DNA from: Planococcus salinus
Lineage (GTDB): Bacteria; Bacillota; Bacilli; Bacillales_A; Planococcaceae
Assembly (NCBI RefSeq): GCF_003719725.1
Contig: NZ_RIAX01000016.1
Coordinates: forward strand, 1-32,022
Direction of reading: 5' to 3'
Length of the DNA stretch: 32,022 nt
Part shown: positions 1 through 9,752 of the stretch, one piece after another
How positions within the stretch are numbered: the stretch's first letter is position 1
How the letters are laid out: each line of letters starts with the position of its first letter
Notes under the pieces: generated by a model
The model's input: the letters and a program-made list of their open reading frames with translations, nothing else
Database searches by the model: none
What the model was told of the DNA's origin: nothing
Translations under genes and position numbers: made by a program

Positions 1-6
1 AAGAAA

Positions 7-37
7 GTCGTTACCGATTCCGGTAACGGCTTTTTTT
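7..37 (+). terminator. Intrinsic terminator of an upstream gene
   Basis: A 10-bp stem (7-16 with 21-30, one T-G wobble) closes a four-base loop and is followed by seven T. It probably ends a transcript that enters from outside the window. Confidence 0.85.
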
Positions 38-63
38 GTCTGTTTTTTTAGAACCTGTATAAT
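36..63 (+). promoter_or_regulatory. Putative sigma-A promoter of the decarboxylase gene
   Basis: A TTGTCT -35 element (36-41), a 16-base spacer and a perfect TATAAT -10 element (58-63) lie directly behind the upstream terminator. The start would be near position 70, giving a leader of about 95 bases. Confidence 0.55.
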
Positions 64-166
64 AAGGGGCAATACAAGTTATTGGCCGGAATACATTCTG
101 AGGCAATATTTCCCCATTAAAATGGGTATACTGAAAACAATCTACGAAATGTGAGGATGGAAATTC

Positions 167-1594
167 ATGTTGCAACGACGTCCGTTAGTGAACGCTTTAC
201 TGGAATTTCAGAAACAGGAATCAATTTCATTTCATGTGCCCGGCCATAAACAGGGAGGGTTATCCAATCTTCCAAGTGAGATGACGGCTGCCTTGCCTTA
301 TGATGTAACAGAATTGACGGGATTGGACGATCTGCATTTTCCTCAGGAAGCAATTAAAGAGGCGCAGCTATTACTGGCAGAAGCTTATGGAGCAGACCAA
401 AGTTTCTTCCTGGTCAATGGTTCGACGGTCGGCAATCTGGCGATGGTCCATGCGACTTGTGAGGAGGGGGACCAAGTGATTGTCCAGCGCAATTCGCATA
501 AATCCATTTTTCATGCATTGGAACTTGCCAGAGTGCGGCCAATCTACGTTTCGCCGCAGTGGGACAATGATTCGATGACCGCAGTTGGAGTGTCGTATGA
601 ATCGCTGGAAAGAGCCATTACTGCTTATCCGGATGCGAAAGCAGTAGTGCTGACTTATCCCAATTATTACGGCATGGCATCAACAGAGTTAACCAATATC
701 ATCCAGTTGTGCCACAGCAGAGAAATGGTTGTTCTTGTAGACGAAGCTCATGGCGCCCATTTTCAGGCAGGTGCACCGTTCCCTGTTTCTTCCTTGGCAT
801 TGGGAGCTGATGCAGTGGTGCAGTCCGCCCACAAAACATTGCCTGCTATGACAATGGGTTCTTTTTTGCATTTACAGGGTACTCGAGTGAACAGGAAAAA
901 AATCGAAAAGTACTTACGGATGTTTCAATCGAGCAGTCCGTCTTATTTGATTTTGGCTTCTTTGGATGACGCCCGCTCTTTTATCCAAAGTTATTCGCAG
1001 CCGGATATTCGGACGTTTGAAAGAAAACGCACGGACTTTATCAATAGTTTACGGACCATTCCCCATCTTACTGTGTTTGAATCGGACGATCCGCTGAAAT
1101 TACTGTTGCGAGTAGAGAATTACAGCGGCTTTCAATTGAAGCAGAAAATGGAGCAGACAGGCCTTTACGCCGAAATGGCTGATCCTTATCAAGTACTGCT
1201 GATTTTGCCTTTGCTGAAGCAACGGCATGCTTATCCATTTGCAGAAGCGCGGAGCCGTTTAAAAGAAGCGGTTCGCTTAGTCCGGGAAGAAGACAGAGCG
1301 ATTCCGGCAGTTCAATTGCAGGAATCCATTGAAATAAGCGTTCCGGAGCTGTCGTTTGAGGAGATCGACTTGGCTGATTATGAATGGATTCCTTATACTC
1401 AGGCCATTGGCCGCATAGCTGTGGGCATGGTAATTCCTTATCCGCCGGGGATTCCGTTGGTGGTGGCAGGCGAGAAATGGACGACTGCGAAAATGGAAGA
1501 GTTAATGAATTACATGTCTTCAATGGCACAGATACAGGGAGAGCATCGCTTGGAAGACAAAAAATTATCGGTTCTGCAGCAGGACTTTTCATGA
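167..1594 (+). CDS. yaaO: Orn/Lys/Arg decarboxylase family protein (YaaO-like)
   Basis: This is a PLP-dependent fold-type I decarboxylase of the Orn/Lys/Arg family, 475 aa, with the short YaaO/SpeA-like architecture. Visible motifs are FHVPGHKQGG (22-31), the PLP-stacking histidine in RNSHKS (H111), the PLP-binding aspartate in DEAHGAH (D192) and the Schiff-base lysine in SAHKT (K223). The C-terminal part (about 380-475) matches the family's small C-terminal domain and carries IPYPPGIPL. The ATG at 167 has GAGGATGG upstream at good spacing. The substrate cannot be read from sequence; members act on arginine, lysine or ornithine and feed polyamine synthesis. In B. subtilis yaaO sits just upstream of tmk, whereas here ppx and ppk intervene. 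No terminator separates it from ppx, so co-transcription is possible. Confidence 0.9.
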   Translation: MLQRRPLVNALLEFQKQESISFHVPGHKQGGLSNLPSEMTAALPYDVTELTGLDDLHFPQEAIKEAQLLLAEAYGADQSFFLVNGSTVGNLAMVHATCEEGDQVIVQRNSHKSIFHALELARVRPIYVSPQWDNDSMTAVGVSYESLERAITAYPDAKAVVLTYPNYYGMASTELTNIIQLCHSREMVVLVDEAHGAHFQAGAPFPVSSLALGADAVVQSAHKTLPAMTMGSFLHLQGTRVNRKKIEKYLRMFQSSSPSYLILASLDDARSFIQSYSQPDIRTFERKRTDFINSLRTIPHLTVFESDDPLKLLLRVENYSGFQLKQKMEQTGLYAEMADPYQVLLILPLLKQRHAYPFAEARSRLKEAVRLVREEDRAIPAVQLQESIEISVPELSFEEIDLADYEWIPYTQAIGRIAVGMVIPYPPGIPLVVAGEKWTTAKMEELMNYMSSMAQIQGEHRLEDKKLSVLQQDFS

Positions 1595-1664
1595 TTAAAA
1601 AGCAGTGGGGAAGGAATACTGTGTACAACGGCTAATGAAAACGGACAGAATGCGAGGGATGATC

Positions 1665-3215
1665 ATGGAGAAAGAAAAATATGGAATTATAGATGTCGGT
1701 TCCAATACCATTCGTCTGGTCATTTATACACGAGACAAAAGTGGACGGTTTACGGAAAGCGAGAACGTGAAGGTGGTAGCCCGTCTCCGCAATTTCTTGA
1801 CAGAAGATGGCGTGTTGGAAGCCGAAGGCATCGAAGTACTGATCGATACACTGCAGAGCTTTCAGGAAGTCACACGCCATCACCGATTAAAAGACATTAA
1901 ATGCATGGCCACTGCGGCTGTTCGGCAAGCCAAAAACCAAGACGAAATTATGAAAAGAGTTGAAGCAGAAACGGATTTTTCAATCCGTGTCCTGTCAGAA
2001 TTCGAAGAAGCGAATTATGGTTACCTGGCAGTGGTTAATTCCATGCCGTTCCATGATGGCATCACCATCGATATCGGTGGGGGCAGTACGGAACTGACCT
2101 TGTTTGAAAACCGCCAATTAGTTCATTTTCATAGTTTTCCGTTTGGTGCGTTGTCTTTGAAGAAACAGTTTGTTCAGGGAGATACACCAACAGAAAGTGA
2201 AATAAAGGACATACAGTCGTTTTTGGCCACTCAATTTTCCCAGTTGGACTGGCTTGCGGATAAGAAGCTCCCTTTAATCGGTATTGGAGGAAGTGCCCGG
2301 AACGTGGCGCAAATTCATCAGGAGTATATTGAATACCCGTTGTCCGGCGTGCATCAATATATCATGAGCAAACAGGACATCATGGAAATCAACAGTAAAA
2401 TGCAGGCCATGAGCTTTTCGGAATTGCAGCGTGTGGAAGGGTTGTCAAAAGACCGTGCAGATATCATTATTCCGGCTATTGAAGTTTTCAATTTCCTGAT
2501 GGGTGTAATAGGAACGGAAACGTTTGCACTCAGCCGGAAAGGCCTGCGGGATGGTGTATTCTACGAAGAAATGACAAAAGAATTCGACATGACAGTTTTT
2601 CCAAACGTTATTGAAGAAAGTTTTTATGAGCTTGCGATCGATTACGATATCAATTTGACCCATGCATTTCATGTGACCAACAGTACGTTGCTGATTGCAC
2701 GGGAATTGGAAAAGGCTGGTTTATTGTCCTTGGAAAAAGAAGACGATTCGCGTATAAAACTGGCAAGTGCTTTGTACAATCTGGGAAGCTACATCGATGC
2801 GGAATCAAGCAACCAGCATACTTTTTATCTGCTGGCCAACCGGACAATCGATGGGTTGCTGCATAAAGAACGGATCATCGTCGCACTAATCGCTTCTTTT
2901 AAGAACAAAGTGGCGTACAAACGCAACGCAGCGCTTTTTGAAGAGTGGTTCACAAAAGAAGAGCTGGATAAATTCAGTTTGCTTGGCGCTGTAGTGAAGC
3001 TGGCTTATAGTTTAAACGCCACAAAACGGGACATCGTGGAACAAATCGGATTGGAGAGACAAGGAGATGATCTGGTTTTCTCCATATACTGCCGTGAAGA
3101 TTGGAAGCCTGAACAATACCAAGTAGAAAAACAGAAAAAGCATTTGGAAAAACAATTAAAGAAAACCATTCACATTCATTTTACGAACAGTCCTGAAAAC
3201 GTGACAGTGTTTTAA
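1665..3215 (+). CDS. ppx: Ppx/GppA-family exopolyphosphatase
   Basis: A member of the ASKHA-fold Ppx/GppA phosphatases, which release phosphate from the ends of polyphosphate or hydrolyse pppGpp. The first phosphate motif DVGSNTIRL is at 10-18, the catalytic-glutamate region SEFEEANYGY at 111-120 and the second phosphate motif DIGGGSTEL at 136-144. The C-terminal part, about 310-516, is the helical HD-like extension of long Ppx proteins. I chose the ATG at 1665 because GAGGG lies six bases upstream and the protein then begins just before the first motif. The frame stays open to 1605, but that extension has no good ribosome site. It is followed after 66 bases by ppk, so the pair would control polyphosphate turnover. 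Activity on pppGpp instead of polyphosphate cannot be excluded, but the neighbour favours polyphosphate. Confidence 0.92.
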   Translation: MEKEKYGIIDVGSNTIRLVIYTRDKSGRFTESENVKVVARLRNFLTEDGVLEAEGIEVLIDTLQSFQEVTRHHRLKDIKCMATAAVRQAKNQDEIMKRVEAETDFSIRVLSEFEEANYGYLAVVNSMPFHDGITIDIGGGSTELTLFENRQLVHFHSFPFGALSLKKQFVQGDTPTESEIKDIQSFLATQFSQLDWLADKKLPLIGIGGSARNVAQIHQEYIEYPLSGVHQYIMSKQDIMEINSKMQAMSFSELQRVEGLSKDRADIIIPAIEVFNFLMGVIGTETFALSRKGLRDGVFYEEMTKEFDMTVFPNVIEESFYELAIDYDINLTHAFHVTNSTLLIARELEKAGLLSLEKEDDSRIKLASALYNLGSYIDAESSNQHTFYLLANRTIDGLLHKERIIVALIASFKNKVAYKRNAALFEEWFTKEELDKFSLLGAVVKLAYSLNATKRDIVEQIGLERQGDDLVFSIYCREDWKPEQYQVEKQKKHLEKQLKKTIHIHFTNSPENVTVF

Positions 3216-3281
3216 CGAAGTTGCCGAAAGGGCAGTGATACGATAGACAAAGAGATTATTTGCAAAAGGGTGGCGGCTAAT

Positions 3282-5381
3282 GTGGGTACGAAAAAGAAGA
3301 AAAGCGCAGAGCTTGATAACTTTTCCTATTACAATAACCGGGAGCTCAGTTGGCTTGCGTTTAACGAACGGGTGCTGCAGGAGGCACTTGATCAGCGAAA
3401 TCCTTTGTTGGAGAGGCTGAAGTTCCTGGCCATCTTCAGCTCCAATCTCGATGAGTTTTTTATGGTCCGAGTGGCCGGTTTACAGGACCAGGTCAAAGTT
3501 GGGTTTTCCAAGCCGGAGAATAAAGCAGGGATGACTCCCAAGCAGCAATTGAATGAAATCGGCGAGCAGACACACCGATTGGTGGACTTGCAATATCAAA
3601 CCCTGCAACAGGTTTTGTTGCCCAAGCTGCAGAAGGAACAGGTGAAAATCATTGAAATAGAAGATTTGGACAAGCGGCAGCTGGATTTTATTGAAGGTTA
3701 TTTCGATGAACGCGTATTCCCTGTGCTGACGCCGATGGCCATTGATGCTTACCGGCCTTTTCCTATGTTATTGAACAAAAGCATCAACTTGGCTGTTGTA
3801 CTGGAAGATGAAGAAAAGCAGACCCATACAGCGATAGTTCAAGTTCCATCGGTGTTGGATCGCTTTATCCGGTTGCCCGCACAACACCCGCATATTAAAG
3901 TGGTCATGCTGGAAGATATCATTAAGCTTTTTTTGCCAAAAATGTTTCTTGGCTTTGATGTGATCTCTGTTTCTGTTTTCCGGATTACACGGAACGCCGA
4001 TATGACCATTCACGAAGAAGGCGCACGCGATTTGCTGAAAGAAATTGAAGAAGAGTTGAAAAAGCGCAAATGGGGAGCGGCGGTTCGTCTGGAAGTCCAA
4101 GCCGCTGATTACGATCCGGACATCCTGGAATATTTGATGGAAGAACTGGAAATTGACAAAAAAGATGTTTATTTGATCAAAGGATTTTTGGATTTGACGG
4201 TGTTGTTTACCTATTACAAAAAAATAGCTGCTGTACGGGAGCATTTGGTATATGAGGGGAAAATTTCTCAGCTTCCCTATGGCATGGAGTCCGGGAAAGA
4301 GATTTTTGAGAAAGTGGCACAGCAGGACGTTTTCCTGCATCATCCGTACGATTCTTTTGAGCCGGTCGTAGAGTTTATTTCAGAAGCTGCAGATGACTCC
4401 GATGTATTGGCCATTAAGCAGACGCTTTATCGCGTGAGTGGAGATTCCCCGGTTATAAAAGCATTAAAGCGGGCGGCTGAAAAAGGCAAACAAGTGACGG
4501 TGTTAGTGGAGTTGAAAGCACGGTTTGATGAAGAAAACAATGTTCATTGGGCGAAGGAACTGGAAAAAGCGGGATGCCATGTCATCTATGGTATCACCCA
4601 CTTGAAGACGCACAGCAAAATTACACTGGTTGTCAGGCAGAAAGCCAATCGTATCGAGCGTTTCGTCCACCTCGGCACGGGAAATTACAATGACCAAACT
4701 GCAAAAATCTATACGGATATGAGTTTGTTCACTTCAAAAAGACGGTTCGGCATCGATGCCACGAACTTCTTCAATTATCTGAGTGGCTATACCGAAAAGC
4801 CTGAATTTCATTATTTATCCGTAGCGCCTTTCAGCATTCGAAAAGACTTTTTGCGATTGATTGACGATGAAATCGATTTTCAGAAAAAGCATGGCAACGG
4901 CCACATGATCGCGAAAATGAATTCGTTGACCGACAAAGCCATCATCAGAAAATTGTATGAAGCTTCTCAAGCAGGAGTGAAGATTGAGCTGATAGTGCGG
5001 GGAATCTGTTGTCTGCGGCCGGGCATAGAAGGTGTCAGCGAAACGATTCATGTGAGGAGCATTGTAGGGAGACTGCTGGAACACAGTCGAATCTATTATT
5101 TCCACCACAACGGCCAGAGGCAGACCTTTTTGTCTTCGGCAGATATGATGACACGCAACATGGAAAATCGGATTGAGATTTTGTTTCCCATTATCGATAA
5201 AGGCATCAAAAAGCAGGTGAAGAGCATTTTGGATATCTATTTAAAAGACAATGTAAAAGCCAGAGAACAAGATGCCAACGGCCATTATAGGTATGCGGCA
5301 CGGAAAGAAAAAGATCCGGTGATTGACAGTCAAATGGAATTATTCCGCAGAGCTTATCAAGTAGCTGAAGATGAAGAATAG
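3282..5381 (+). CDS. ppk: Polyphosphate kinase 1
   Basis: PPK1 reversibly transfers the gamma phosphate of ATP to polyphosphate. From the GTG at 3282 the protein is 699 aa, close to the family length. The N-terminal domain starts with NRELSWLAFNERVLQEA, and PPK1 hallmarks follow: KARFDEENN (about 412-420), the autophosphorylated histidine in KTHSK (H444, equivalent to E. coli H435), LGTGNYN, and the second essential histidine in EHSRIYYF (H601, equivalent to E. coli H592). The 157-residue gap between the histidines matches E. coli. The GTG at 3282 is preferred because AAAAGGGTGG lies at proper distance; an in-frame GTG at 3270 lacks a ribosome site. It directly follows ppx, and no terminator is visible before tmk, so transcription may continue into it. 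Confidence 0.95.
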   Translation: MGTKKKKSAELDNFSYYNNRELSWLAFNERVLQEALDQRNPLLERLKFLAIFSSNLDEFFMVRVAGLQDQVKVGFSKPENKAGMTPKQQLNEIGEQTHRLVDLQYQTLQQVLLPKLQKEQVKIIEIEDLDKRQLDFIEGYFDERVFPVLTPMAIDAYRPFPMLLNKSINLAVVLEDEEKQTHTAIVQVPSVLDRFIRLPAQHPHIKVVMLEDIIKLFLPKMFLGFDVISVSVFRITRNADMTIHEEGARDLLKEIEEELKKRKWGAAVRLEVQAADYDPDILEYLMEELEIDKKDVYLIKGFLDLTVLFTYYKKIAAVREHLVYEGKISQLPYGMESGKEIFEKVAQQDVFLHHPYDSFEPVVEFISEAADDSDVLAIKQTLYRVSGDSPVIKALKRAAEKGKQVTVLVELKARFDEENNVHWAKELEKAGCHVIYGITHLKTHSKITLVVRQKANRIERFVHLGTGNYNDQTAKIYTDMSLFTSKRRFGIDATNFFNYLSGYTEKPEFHYLSVAPFSIRKDFLRLIDDEIDFQKKHGNGHMIAKMNSLTDKAIIRKLYEASQAGVKIELIVRGICCLRPGIEGVSETIHVRSIVGRLLEHSRIYYFHHNGQRQTFLSSADMMTRNMENRIEILFPIIDKGIKKQVKSILDIYLKDNVKAREQDANGHYRYAARKEKDPVIDSQMELFRRAYQVAEDEE

Positions 5382-5499
5382 CAAGAGAGTGGGCAAGGAC
5401 AGCTGAGAGAAGCTATAAAGTTCCACTGATTTCCTGTATAGTAGAAAGAGCTGGAATGAGAGAAAAATGATTAATTTATAGAATAAGGTGAATGGTGCC

Positions 5500-6144
5500 A
5501 TGAGTTATTTGATCAGCTTGGAAGGCGGGGAAGGGTCAGGCAAGTCGACGGTTCTTCGCCATTTGGAAAATGCTTTAAAAGAAAAGGGCTTTTCGGTGGT
5601 TTGCACGAGAGAGCCCGGAGGCATCGAAATTGCGGAACAGATAAGAACAGTGATTCTTGATCGTAACAATGTTAAAATGGATGCCCGTACAGAAGCACTG
5701 CTGTATGCTGCAGCCAGAAGGCAGCATCTGGTGGAAAAAGTCATTCCGGCACTGGAGGCCGGAACAATCGTTCTTTGTGACCGTTACATCGACAGCAGCC
5801 TGGCATATCAGGGTTATGCGAGAGGCCTCGGAATGGAGGAAGTGTTTTCGATCAATAAATTCGCCATAGACGAGTACATGCCGGACATGACATTGTATTT
5901 CGATGTCAATCCGGAGATCGGACTGGCGCGGATTGAGAAGGATTCCAAACGTGAAATCAATCGTTTGGACGAAGAGTCACTGAATTTCCATTACAAAGTA
6001 AGGGAAGGGTATTTACTGCTGCTGAGCAGAGATCCCGAACGTATGCGTCTGGTCAATGCGGAAAATGACGTAGAGGAAGTTTTCACTGATGCATGGGAAA
6101 CCCTCGAACGGTATATACAGGAACGGCAGAGGACAGCTGACTGA
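5500..6144 (+). CDS. tmk: Thymidylate kinase
   Basis: dTMP kinase phosphorylates dTMP to dTDP with ATP in the cytoplasm, an essential step of dTTP supply. The 214-aa protein shows the P-loop GGEGSGKS (9-16), TREPGG (36-41), the DRY motif (94-96) followed by IDSSLAYQG, and a basic LID region around 144-156. The ATG at 5500 is preferred over the in-frame GTG at 5488, because AAGGTG sits nine bases upstream and that GTG is itself part of this ribosome site. A weak TATAGT at 5437-5442 could be a -10 element, but no good -35 accompanies it. The stop codon lies in the loop of the downstream terminator, so this gene ends its transcription unit. Confidence 0.97.
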   Translation: MSYLISLEGGEGSGKSTVLRHLENALKEKGFSVVCTREPGGIEIAEQIRTVILDRNNVKMDARTEALLYAAARRQHLVEKVIPALEAGTIVLCDRYIDSSLAYQGYARGLGMEEVFSINKFAIDEYMPDMTLYFDVNPEIGLARIEKDSKREINRLDEESLNFHYKVREGYLLLLSRDPERMRLVNAENDVEEVFTDAWETLERYIQERQRTAD

Positions 6145-6165
6145 AAATAATGTCAGCTGTTTTTT
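6133..6165 (+). terminator. Intrinsic terminator of tmk
   Basis: A perfect 9-bp stem (6133-6141 with 6152-6160) is followed by five more T. The tmk stop codon lies inside the loop, so the 5' arm is the end of the coding sequence. Confidence 0.85.
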
Positions 6166-6257
6166 GTTTGAAGGACCTGGTGATGTTGAATCTGACCAAT
6201 TGTGAAACGCGATTTCAAAAAGAGGCCCGAAAGTTATGCTTTGTAACTGTTTGTTCA

Positions 6258-6266
6258 TGTTATACT
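6258..6266 (+). promoter_or_regulatory. Putative extended -10 promoter of darA
   Basis: The sequence TGTTATACT fits an extended -10 element (TGn plus TATACT), with no convincing -35 element at normal distance. The start would be near 6273, about 29 bases before the darA ATG. Confidence 0.5.
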
Positions 6267-6295
6267 TATATGGAAGGAAGACAAAAAAGGAGTGA

Positions 6296-6631
<336 letters not shown>

Positions 6632-6698
6632 ATTGAATTGGCGACAAAAGCTGGAACTGTCTAGTGCTCTGGGTGCTTGCCAACTCCTATATACGACA

Positions 6699-6729
6699 CC
6701 CGTGATCCACCCGGAACACGGGATTTTTT
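6699..6729 (+). terminator. Terminator between darA and holB
   Basis: The hairpin CCCGTG-A-TCC closes a four-base loop against GGA-A-CACGGG and is followed by A and six T (6724-6729). The upstream GGGTG at 6671-6675 could instead pair with CACCC at 6697-6701 and block it, so it may also act as a weak attenuator for holB. Confidence 0.8.
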
Positions 6730-6750
6730 ACAAAGGTTGAAGGTGGAATT

Positions 6751-7743
6751 GTGCAAAAAAAGATAGAAGAATACCAAGAAATGCAGCCGGTTGTCATGAA
6801 AAGACTGCAAGGGGCTTTTGAAAAAGACCGGTTGGCACATGCATATCTTTTTGAAGGGCCAGCGGGCTCCGGAAAAAAGGAAGTAACACATTTCTTTGTA
6901 AAGCTCCTGCTTTGTGAGACGCCGCTGAAGAATGTTCCATGTGAAACATGTCGCAGCTGTCGTCTCTATCATTCCGGGAACCATCCGAATATTGCTTTTA
7001 TTCACCCGGACGGACAGAACATAAAAATCGATCAAATACGGGATTTGATTTTTCGAATGAATAAAACCGGTCTCAGCACCGGACGTAAAATATATGTAAT
7101 TGAAGAAGCAGACCGCATGAATGCTTCATCAGCCAATGCATTGCTGAAGTTTTTAGAAGAGCCTGAGTTTAATGTGACAGCGATCCTGCTGACAGACCGT
7201 CTCCATGCTATCATGACGACAATCCGGTCACGGTGCCAGCTTGTGTCCTTCCAGCCGCTTTCAAGGTCCGCACTGATGGAAAAGTTGATGGCTGGAGGGA
7301 TGACAGCCTCCATGGCAGCGACTGTCAGTATGCTGACGCAAAGCGAAGAAGAGGCGCTCAGACTTAGTGCGGACGAACAGTTTGCACAGGCTCGAAAAGT
7401 GGTTTTACGGTTAGTGGAAGTGGCGGGTTATAACGTCCATGAAGCGCTTTTGATGATTCAGGGAGACTGGCTGCCTTTATTTAAAGAAAAAGAAGATGCC
7501 GAAAGAGGTCTCGACATGTTATTATTTGCATATCGGGACATCGCTTCTGCAAAAGCGGGCCTCGAAACTGCAAGAACGTATCCAGACATGGAAGAAACTT
7601 GGAAGCAGATGGCTCTCCAGTATTCGTTCCCGGTGATATCAAAGCAATTGCAGGCTATTTTGCAGGCGAAGCAGCAATTGCCGCGTAATATGAACCGGAC
7701 GCTGCTGATGGAGCAGCTAATGCTGAATCTGCAGGAGGGGTAG
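6751..7743 (+). CDS. holB: DNA polymerase III subunit delta prime
   Basis: The delta prime subunit is the rigid AAA+ component of the clamp loader that opens the beta clamp. The 330-aa protein carries a P-loop-like GPAGSGK (36-42), a zinc module with C55, C64, C67 and C70, the sensor-like stretch IEEADRMNASSANALLKFLE, and SRC in TIRSRCQLVSF. The start is a GTG at 6751 preceded closely by AAGGTGG. It begins just after the terminator at 6699-6729, and its stop lies four bases before the ricT start. Transcription must therefore come from readthrough or from an unseen promoter. It heads the operon holB-ricT-yabA, as in other Bacillales. Confidence 0.95.
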   Translation: MQKKIEEYQEMQPVVMKRLQGAFEKDRLAHAYLFEGPAGSGKKEVTHFFVKLLLCETPLKNVPCETCRSCRLYHSGNHPNIAFIHPDGQNIKIDQIRDLIFRMNKTGLSTGRKIYVIEEADRMNASSANALLKFLEEPEFNVTAILLTDRLHAIMTTIRSRCQLVSFQPLSRSALMEKLMAGGMTASMAATVSMLTQSEEEALRLSADEQFAQARKVVLRLVEVAGYNVHEALLMIQGDWLPLFKEKEDAERGLDMLLFAYRDIASAKAGLETARTYPDMEETWKQMALQYSFPVISKQLQAILQAKQQLPRNMNRTLLMEQLMLNLQEG

Positions 7744-7747
7744 ACAA

Positions 7748-8560
7748 TTGTATAATGTAATAGGAGTCCGCTTCAAGAAAGCGGGTAAAATATATTATTT
7801 CGATCCAGGAAAGTATGAGATCGAAAAAGACGATTACGTCATTGTGGAAACAGCTCGAGGAGTGGAATACGGCAAAGTGGTCGTTCCTCAAAAGACCGTC
7901 GGTGAAAACGATGTGGTTCTGCCATTGAAACAAGTCGTGCGCGTAGCCAATGATCGTGACCGCCAGCAAGTGGAAGAAAATCGTCTGGAAGCAGGCAAAG
8001 CTTTTGAACTTGGCACTGATAAGATCGGCGAACACCGCTTGGACATGAAACTGGTGGACGTCGAGTACACGTTTGACCGCAATAAAATCATTTTTTACTT
8101 TACAGCAGAAGGCCGTGTAGACTTCAGAAATCTGGTGAAAGATCTTGCTTCCATTTTCCGGACGCGCATTGAACTTCGCCAAATTGGAGTTCGTGATGAA
8201 GCGAAAATGCTGGGGGGCATCGGACCCTGCGGCAGAATGCTTTGCTGTTCGACATTCCTGGGAGATTTTGAACCGGTATCGATCAAAATGGCCAAAGACC
8301 AAAATCTTTCACTGAATCCCTCAAAGATTTCCGGCTTGTGTGGCCGGTTGATGTGCTGTTTGAAATATGAAAACGACGAATACGAAACGGCGAAAAAAGA
8401 AATGCCGGATGTCGGTTCACGTGTTTCTACTCCAGACGGCAACGGCCGTGTGGTGGGGATGAATATTTTGGAGCGTGTATTGAAAATACGTTTGTCTGAA
8501 CAAGAGCAGACATTGGAATATGCATTGGATGAAATAATGGACCAAGGAACGAGAGCGTGA
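7748..8560 (+). CDS. ricT: RicT (YaaT), RNase Y specificity factor and PSP1 protein
   Basis: RicT forms the Y-complex with RicA and RicF, which carries iron-sulfur clusters and directs RNase Y processing of operon mRNAs; it also affects competence and biofilm in B. subtilis. The 270-aa protein is very conserved. It begins [20 protein letters not shown], and its cysteine clusters are [12 protein letters not shown] (C161, C166, C167) and [10 protein letters not shown] (C198, C203, C204), the presumed cluster ligands. The start is a rare TTG at 7748, supported by AGGAGG nine bases upstream and by the conserved N-terminus. The ribosome site lies inside the end of holB, which indicates translational coupling. 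Confidence 0.96.
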   Translation: MYNVIGVRFKKAGKIYYFDPGKYEIEKDDYVIVETARGVEYGKVVVPQKTVGENDVVLPLKQVVRVANDRDRQQVEENRLEAGKAFELGTDKIGEHRLDMKLVDVEYTFDRNKIIFYFTAEGRVDFRNLVKDLASIFRTRIELRQIGVRDEAKMLGGIGPCGRMLCCSTFLGDFEPVSIKMAKDQNLSLNPSKISGLCGRLMCCLKYENDEYETAKKEMPDVGSRVSTPDGNGRVVGMNILERVLKIRLSEQEQTLEYALDEIMDQGTRA

Positions 8561-8570
8561 GGTGGTTTGT

Positions 8571-8933
8571 GTGAAAGATAAGAACTTTTTGGATACAGTC
8601 ATGGATTTCGAACAACAGCTTGAGTCCATGCAGCAGCAATTTCGGGAGTTGAAAGCGGTAGTAGCCCATACGATGGAAGAACATCATGCTTTGCAGCTGG
8701 AAAACCATCATTTGCGTGCACGGCTGGACGAACTTCACGAAGTGGTACCTGAAGTGACGACAGCTGTAGATCCCGTCAAATTGGAGAAAGCCGCGATGGA
8801 TATTGGCGAAGGCTACGATAATTTAGCGCGGTTATACCACGAAGGATACCACGTATGCCATGTGCATTTCGGCAGTTCCCGAAAAGGTGACGACTGCTTG
8901 TTCTGCCTGTCATTCCTGAACAAACAAAATTGA
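8571..8933 (+). CDS. yabA: Replication initiation control protein YabA
   Basis: YabA binds DnaA and the beta clamp and represses over-initiation of replication. From the GTG at 8571 the protein is 120 aa. An N-terminal coiled coil (about 5-60, rich in Q, E, L and H) mediates tetramer formation in the family. The conserved [14 protein letters not shown] leads into a C-terminal zinc module with H94, C96, C109 and C112. The GTG at 8571 is chosen because AGGTGG at 8560-8565 precedes it at good distance and the resulting N-terminus matches the family; an in-frame GTG at 8562 is part of that site. It closes the holB-ricT-yabA operon, with a terminator 23 bases downstream. Confidence 0.94.
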   Translation: MKDKNFLDTVMDFEQQLESMQQQFRELKAVVAHTMEEHHALQLENHHLRARLDELHEVVPEVTTAVDPVKLEKAAMDIGEGYDNLARLYHEGYHVCHVHFGSSRKGDDCLFCLSFLNKQN

Positions 8934-8956
8934 TTTTCAGTAAGCGAAAAAAACAG

Positions 8957-8993
8957 AAAGGCTACCGGCATTTTCGTGTCGGCAGCCTTTTGT
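8957..8993 (+). terminator. Terminator after yabA
   Basis: A hairpin of 13 pairs with one mismatch (8957-8970 against 8977-8990) has a six-base loop and a short T run. It ends just before the trmN6 ribosome site at 9001, so some readthrough into trmN6 seems likely. Confidence 0.75.
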
Positions 8994-9014
8994 TATGTAA
9001 AAGGAGTTGGAATC

Positions 9015-9752
9015 ATGCTGGTGGATGACGAACGATTGGATTACTTGTTGGCAGAAGATTTACGGATTATCCAAAGTCCTTCTGTGTTTTCGTTTTCGTT
9101 GGATGCGGTATTGCTGGCACGTTTTACTTATGTACCATTAAAGCGCGGGAAAATTGTCGATTTGTGTACAGGCAACGGAGCGATTCCGCTGTTTCTCAGC
9201 GCCAGAACGGAATCACAAATAATCGGTGTGGAGCTGCAGGAGCGGCTGGTCCATATGGCTCGCCGAAGTGTGGAATACAATGGTCTGGAGAAACAGATTG
9301 AAATCATGGAAGGGGACGTCAAAAACATTGCTTCCCGGCTGGGTTATGAAAAATACGATGCAGTGACGTGCAACCCGCCATATTTTCCTGCCCACGAAAT
9401 GAGTGACAAAAACATAAGTGAACATATGGCGATTGCCCGTCATGAACTTCATTTGACTTTAGAGGAAGCGGTTCGCTCTGCCAGTCAATTATTAAAGCAG
9501 GGCGGAAAAGCCGCGTTTGTCCATCGGTCGGGCCGGTTGATCGACATAATTGCGGCGATGCGCGCTCATCGTCTGGAGCCTAAGCGAATTCGTCTTGTTT
9601 ATCCAAAAGCCGGAAAAGAAGCGAATACACTGCTGATCGAAGGAATCAAAGATGGCAAACCGGATTTGAAAATTCTGCCGCCGTTGGTTGTTTACGGACA
9701 GAACGGGGAATATACAGAAGAAGTAAGAGAGTTGCTGTATGGCAGCGAATAA
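9015..9752 (+). CDS. trmN6: tRNA1(Val) (adenine37-N6)-methyltransferase family protein
   Basis: A class I SAM-dependent methyltransferase of the YabB/TrmN6 family. In E. coli the relative methylates A37 of tRNA1(Val); the target in Bacillales is inferred. The 245-aa protein begins [20 protein letters not shown] and carries the SAM-binding motif [13 protein letters not shown] (47-59) and the adenine N6 catalytic motif NPPY (120-123). The ATG at 9015 has AAGGAG eight bases upstream; a longer reading from 8976 would start inside the terminator hairpin and is rejected. It overlaps the next gene by 14 bases, so the two are translationally linked. Confidence 0.92.
   Translation: MLVDDERLDYLLAEDLRIIQSPSVFSFSLDAVLLARFTYVPLKRGKIVDLCTGNGAIPLFLSARTESQIIGVELQERLVHMARRSVEYNGLEKQIEIMEGDVKNIASRLGYEKYDAVTCNPPYFPAHEMSDKNISEHMAIARHELHLTLEEAVRSASQLLKQGGKAAFVHRSGRLIDIIAAMRAHRLEPKRIRLVYPKAGKEANTLLIEGIKDGKPDLKILPPLVVYGQNGEYTEEVRELLYGSE

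Noticed and set aside
1068..1628. Minus-strand open frame of 186 codons opposite the decarboxylase
   Set aside because: It is antisense to a well-conserved gene, resembles no known family and is explained by codon shadowing.
3768..4343. Minus-strand open frame of 191 codons inside ppk
   Set aside because: It is antisense to a fully conserved PPK1, rich in Phe and Gln as expected from the reverse of Lys/Glu-rich coding, with no domain.
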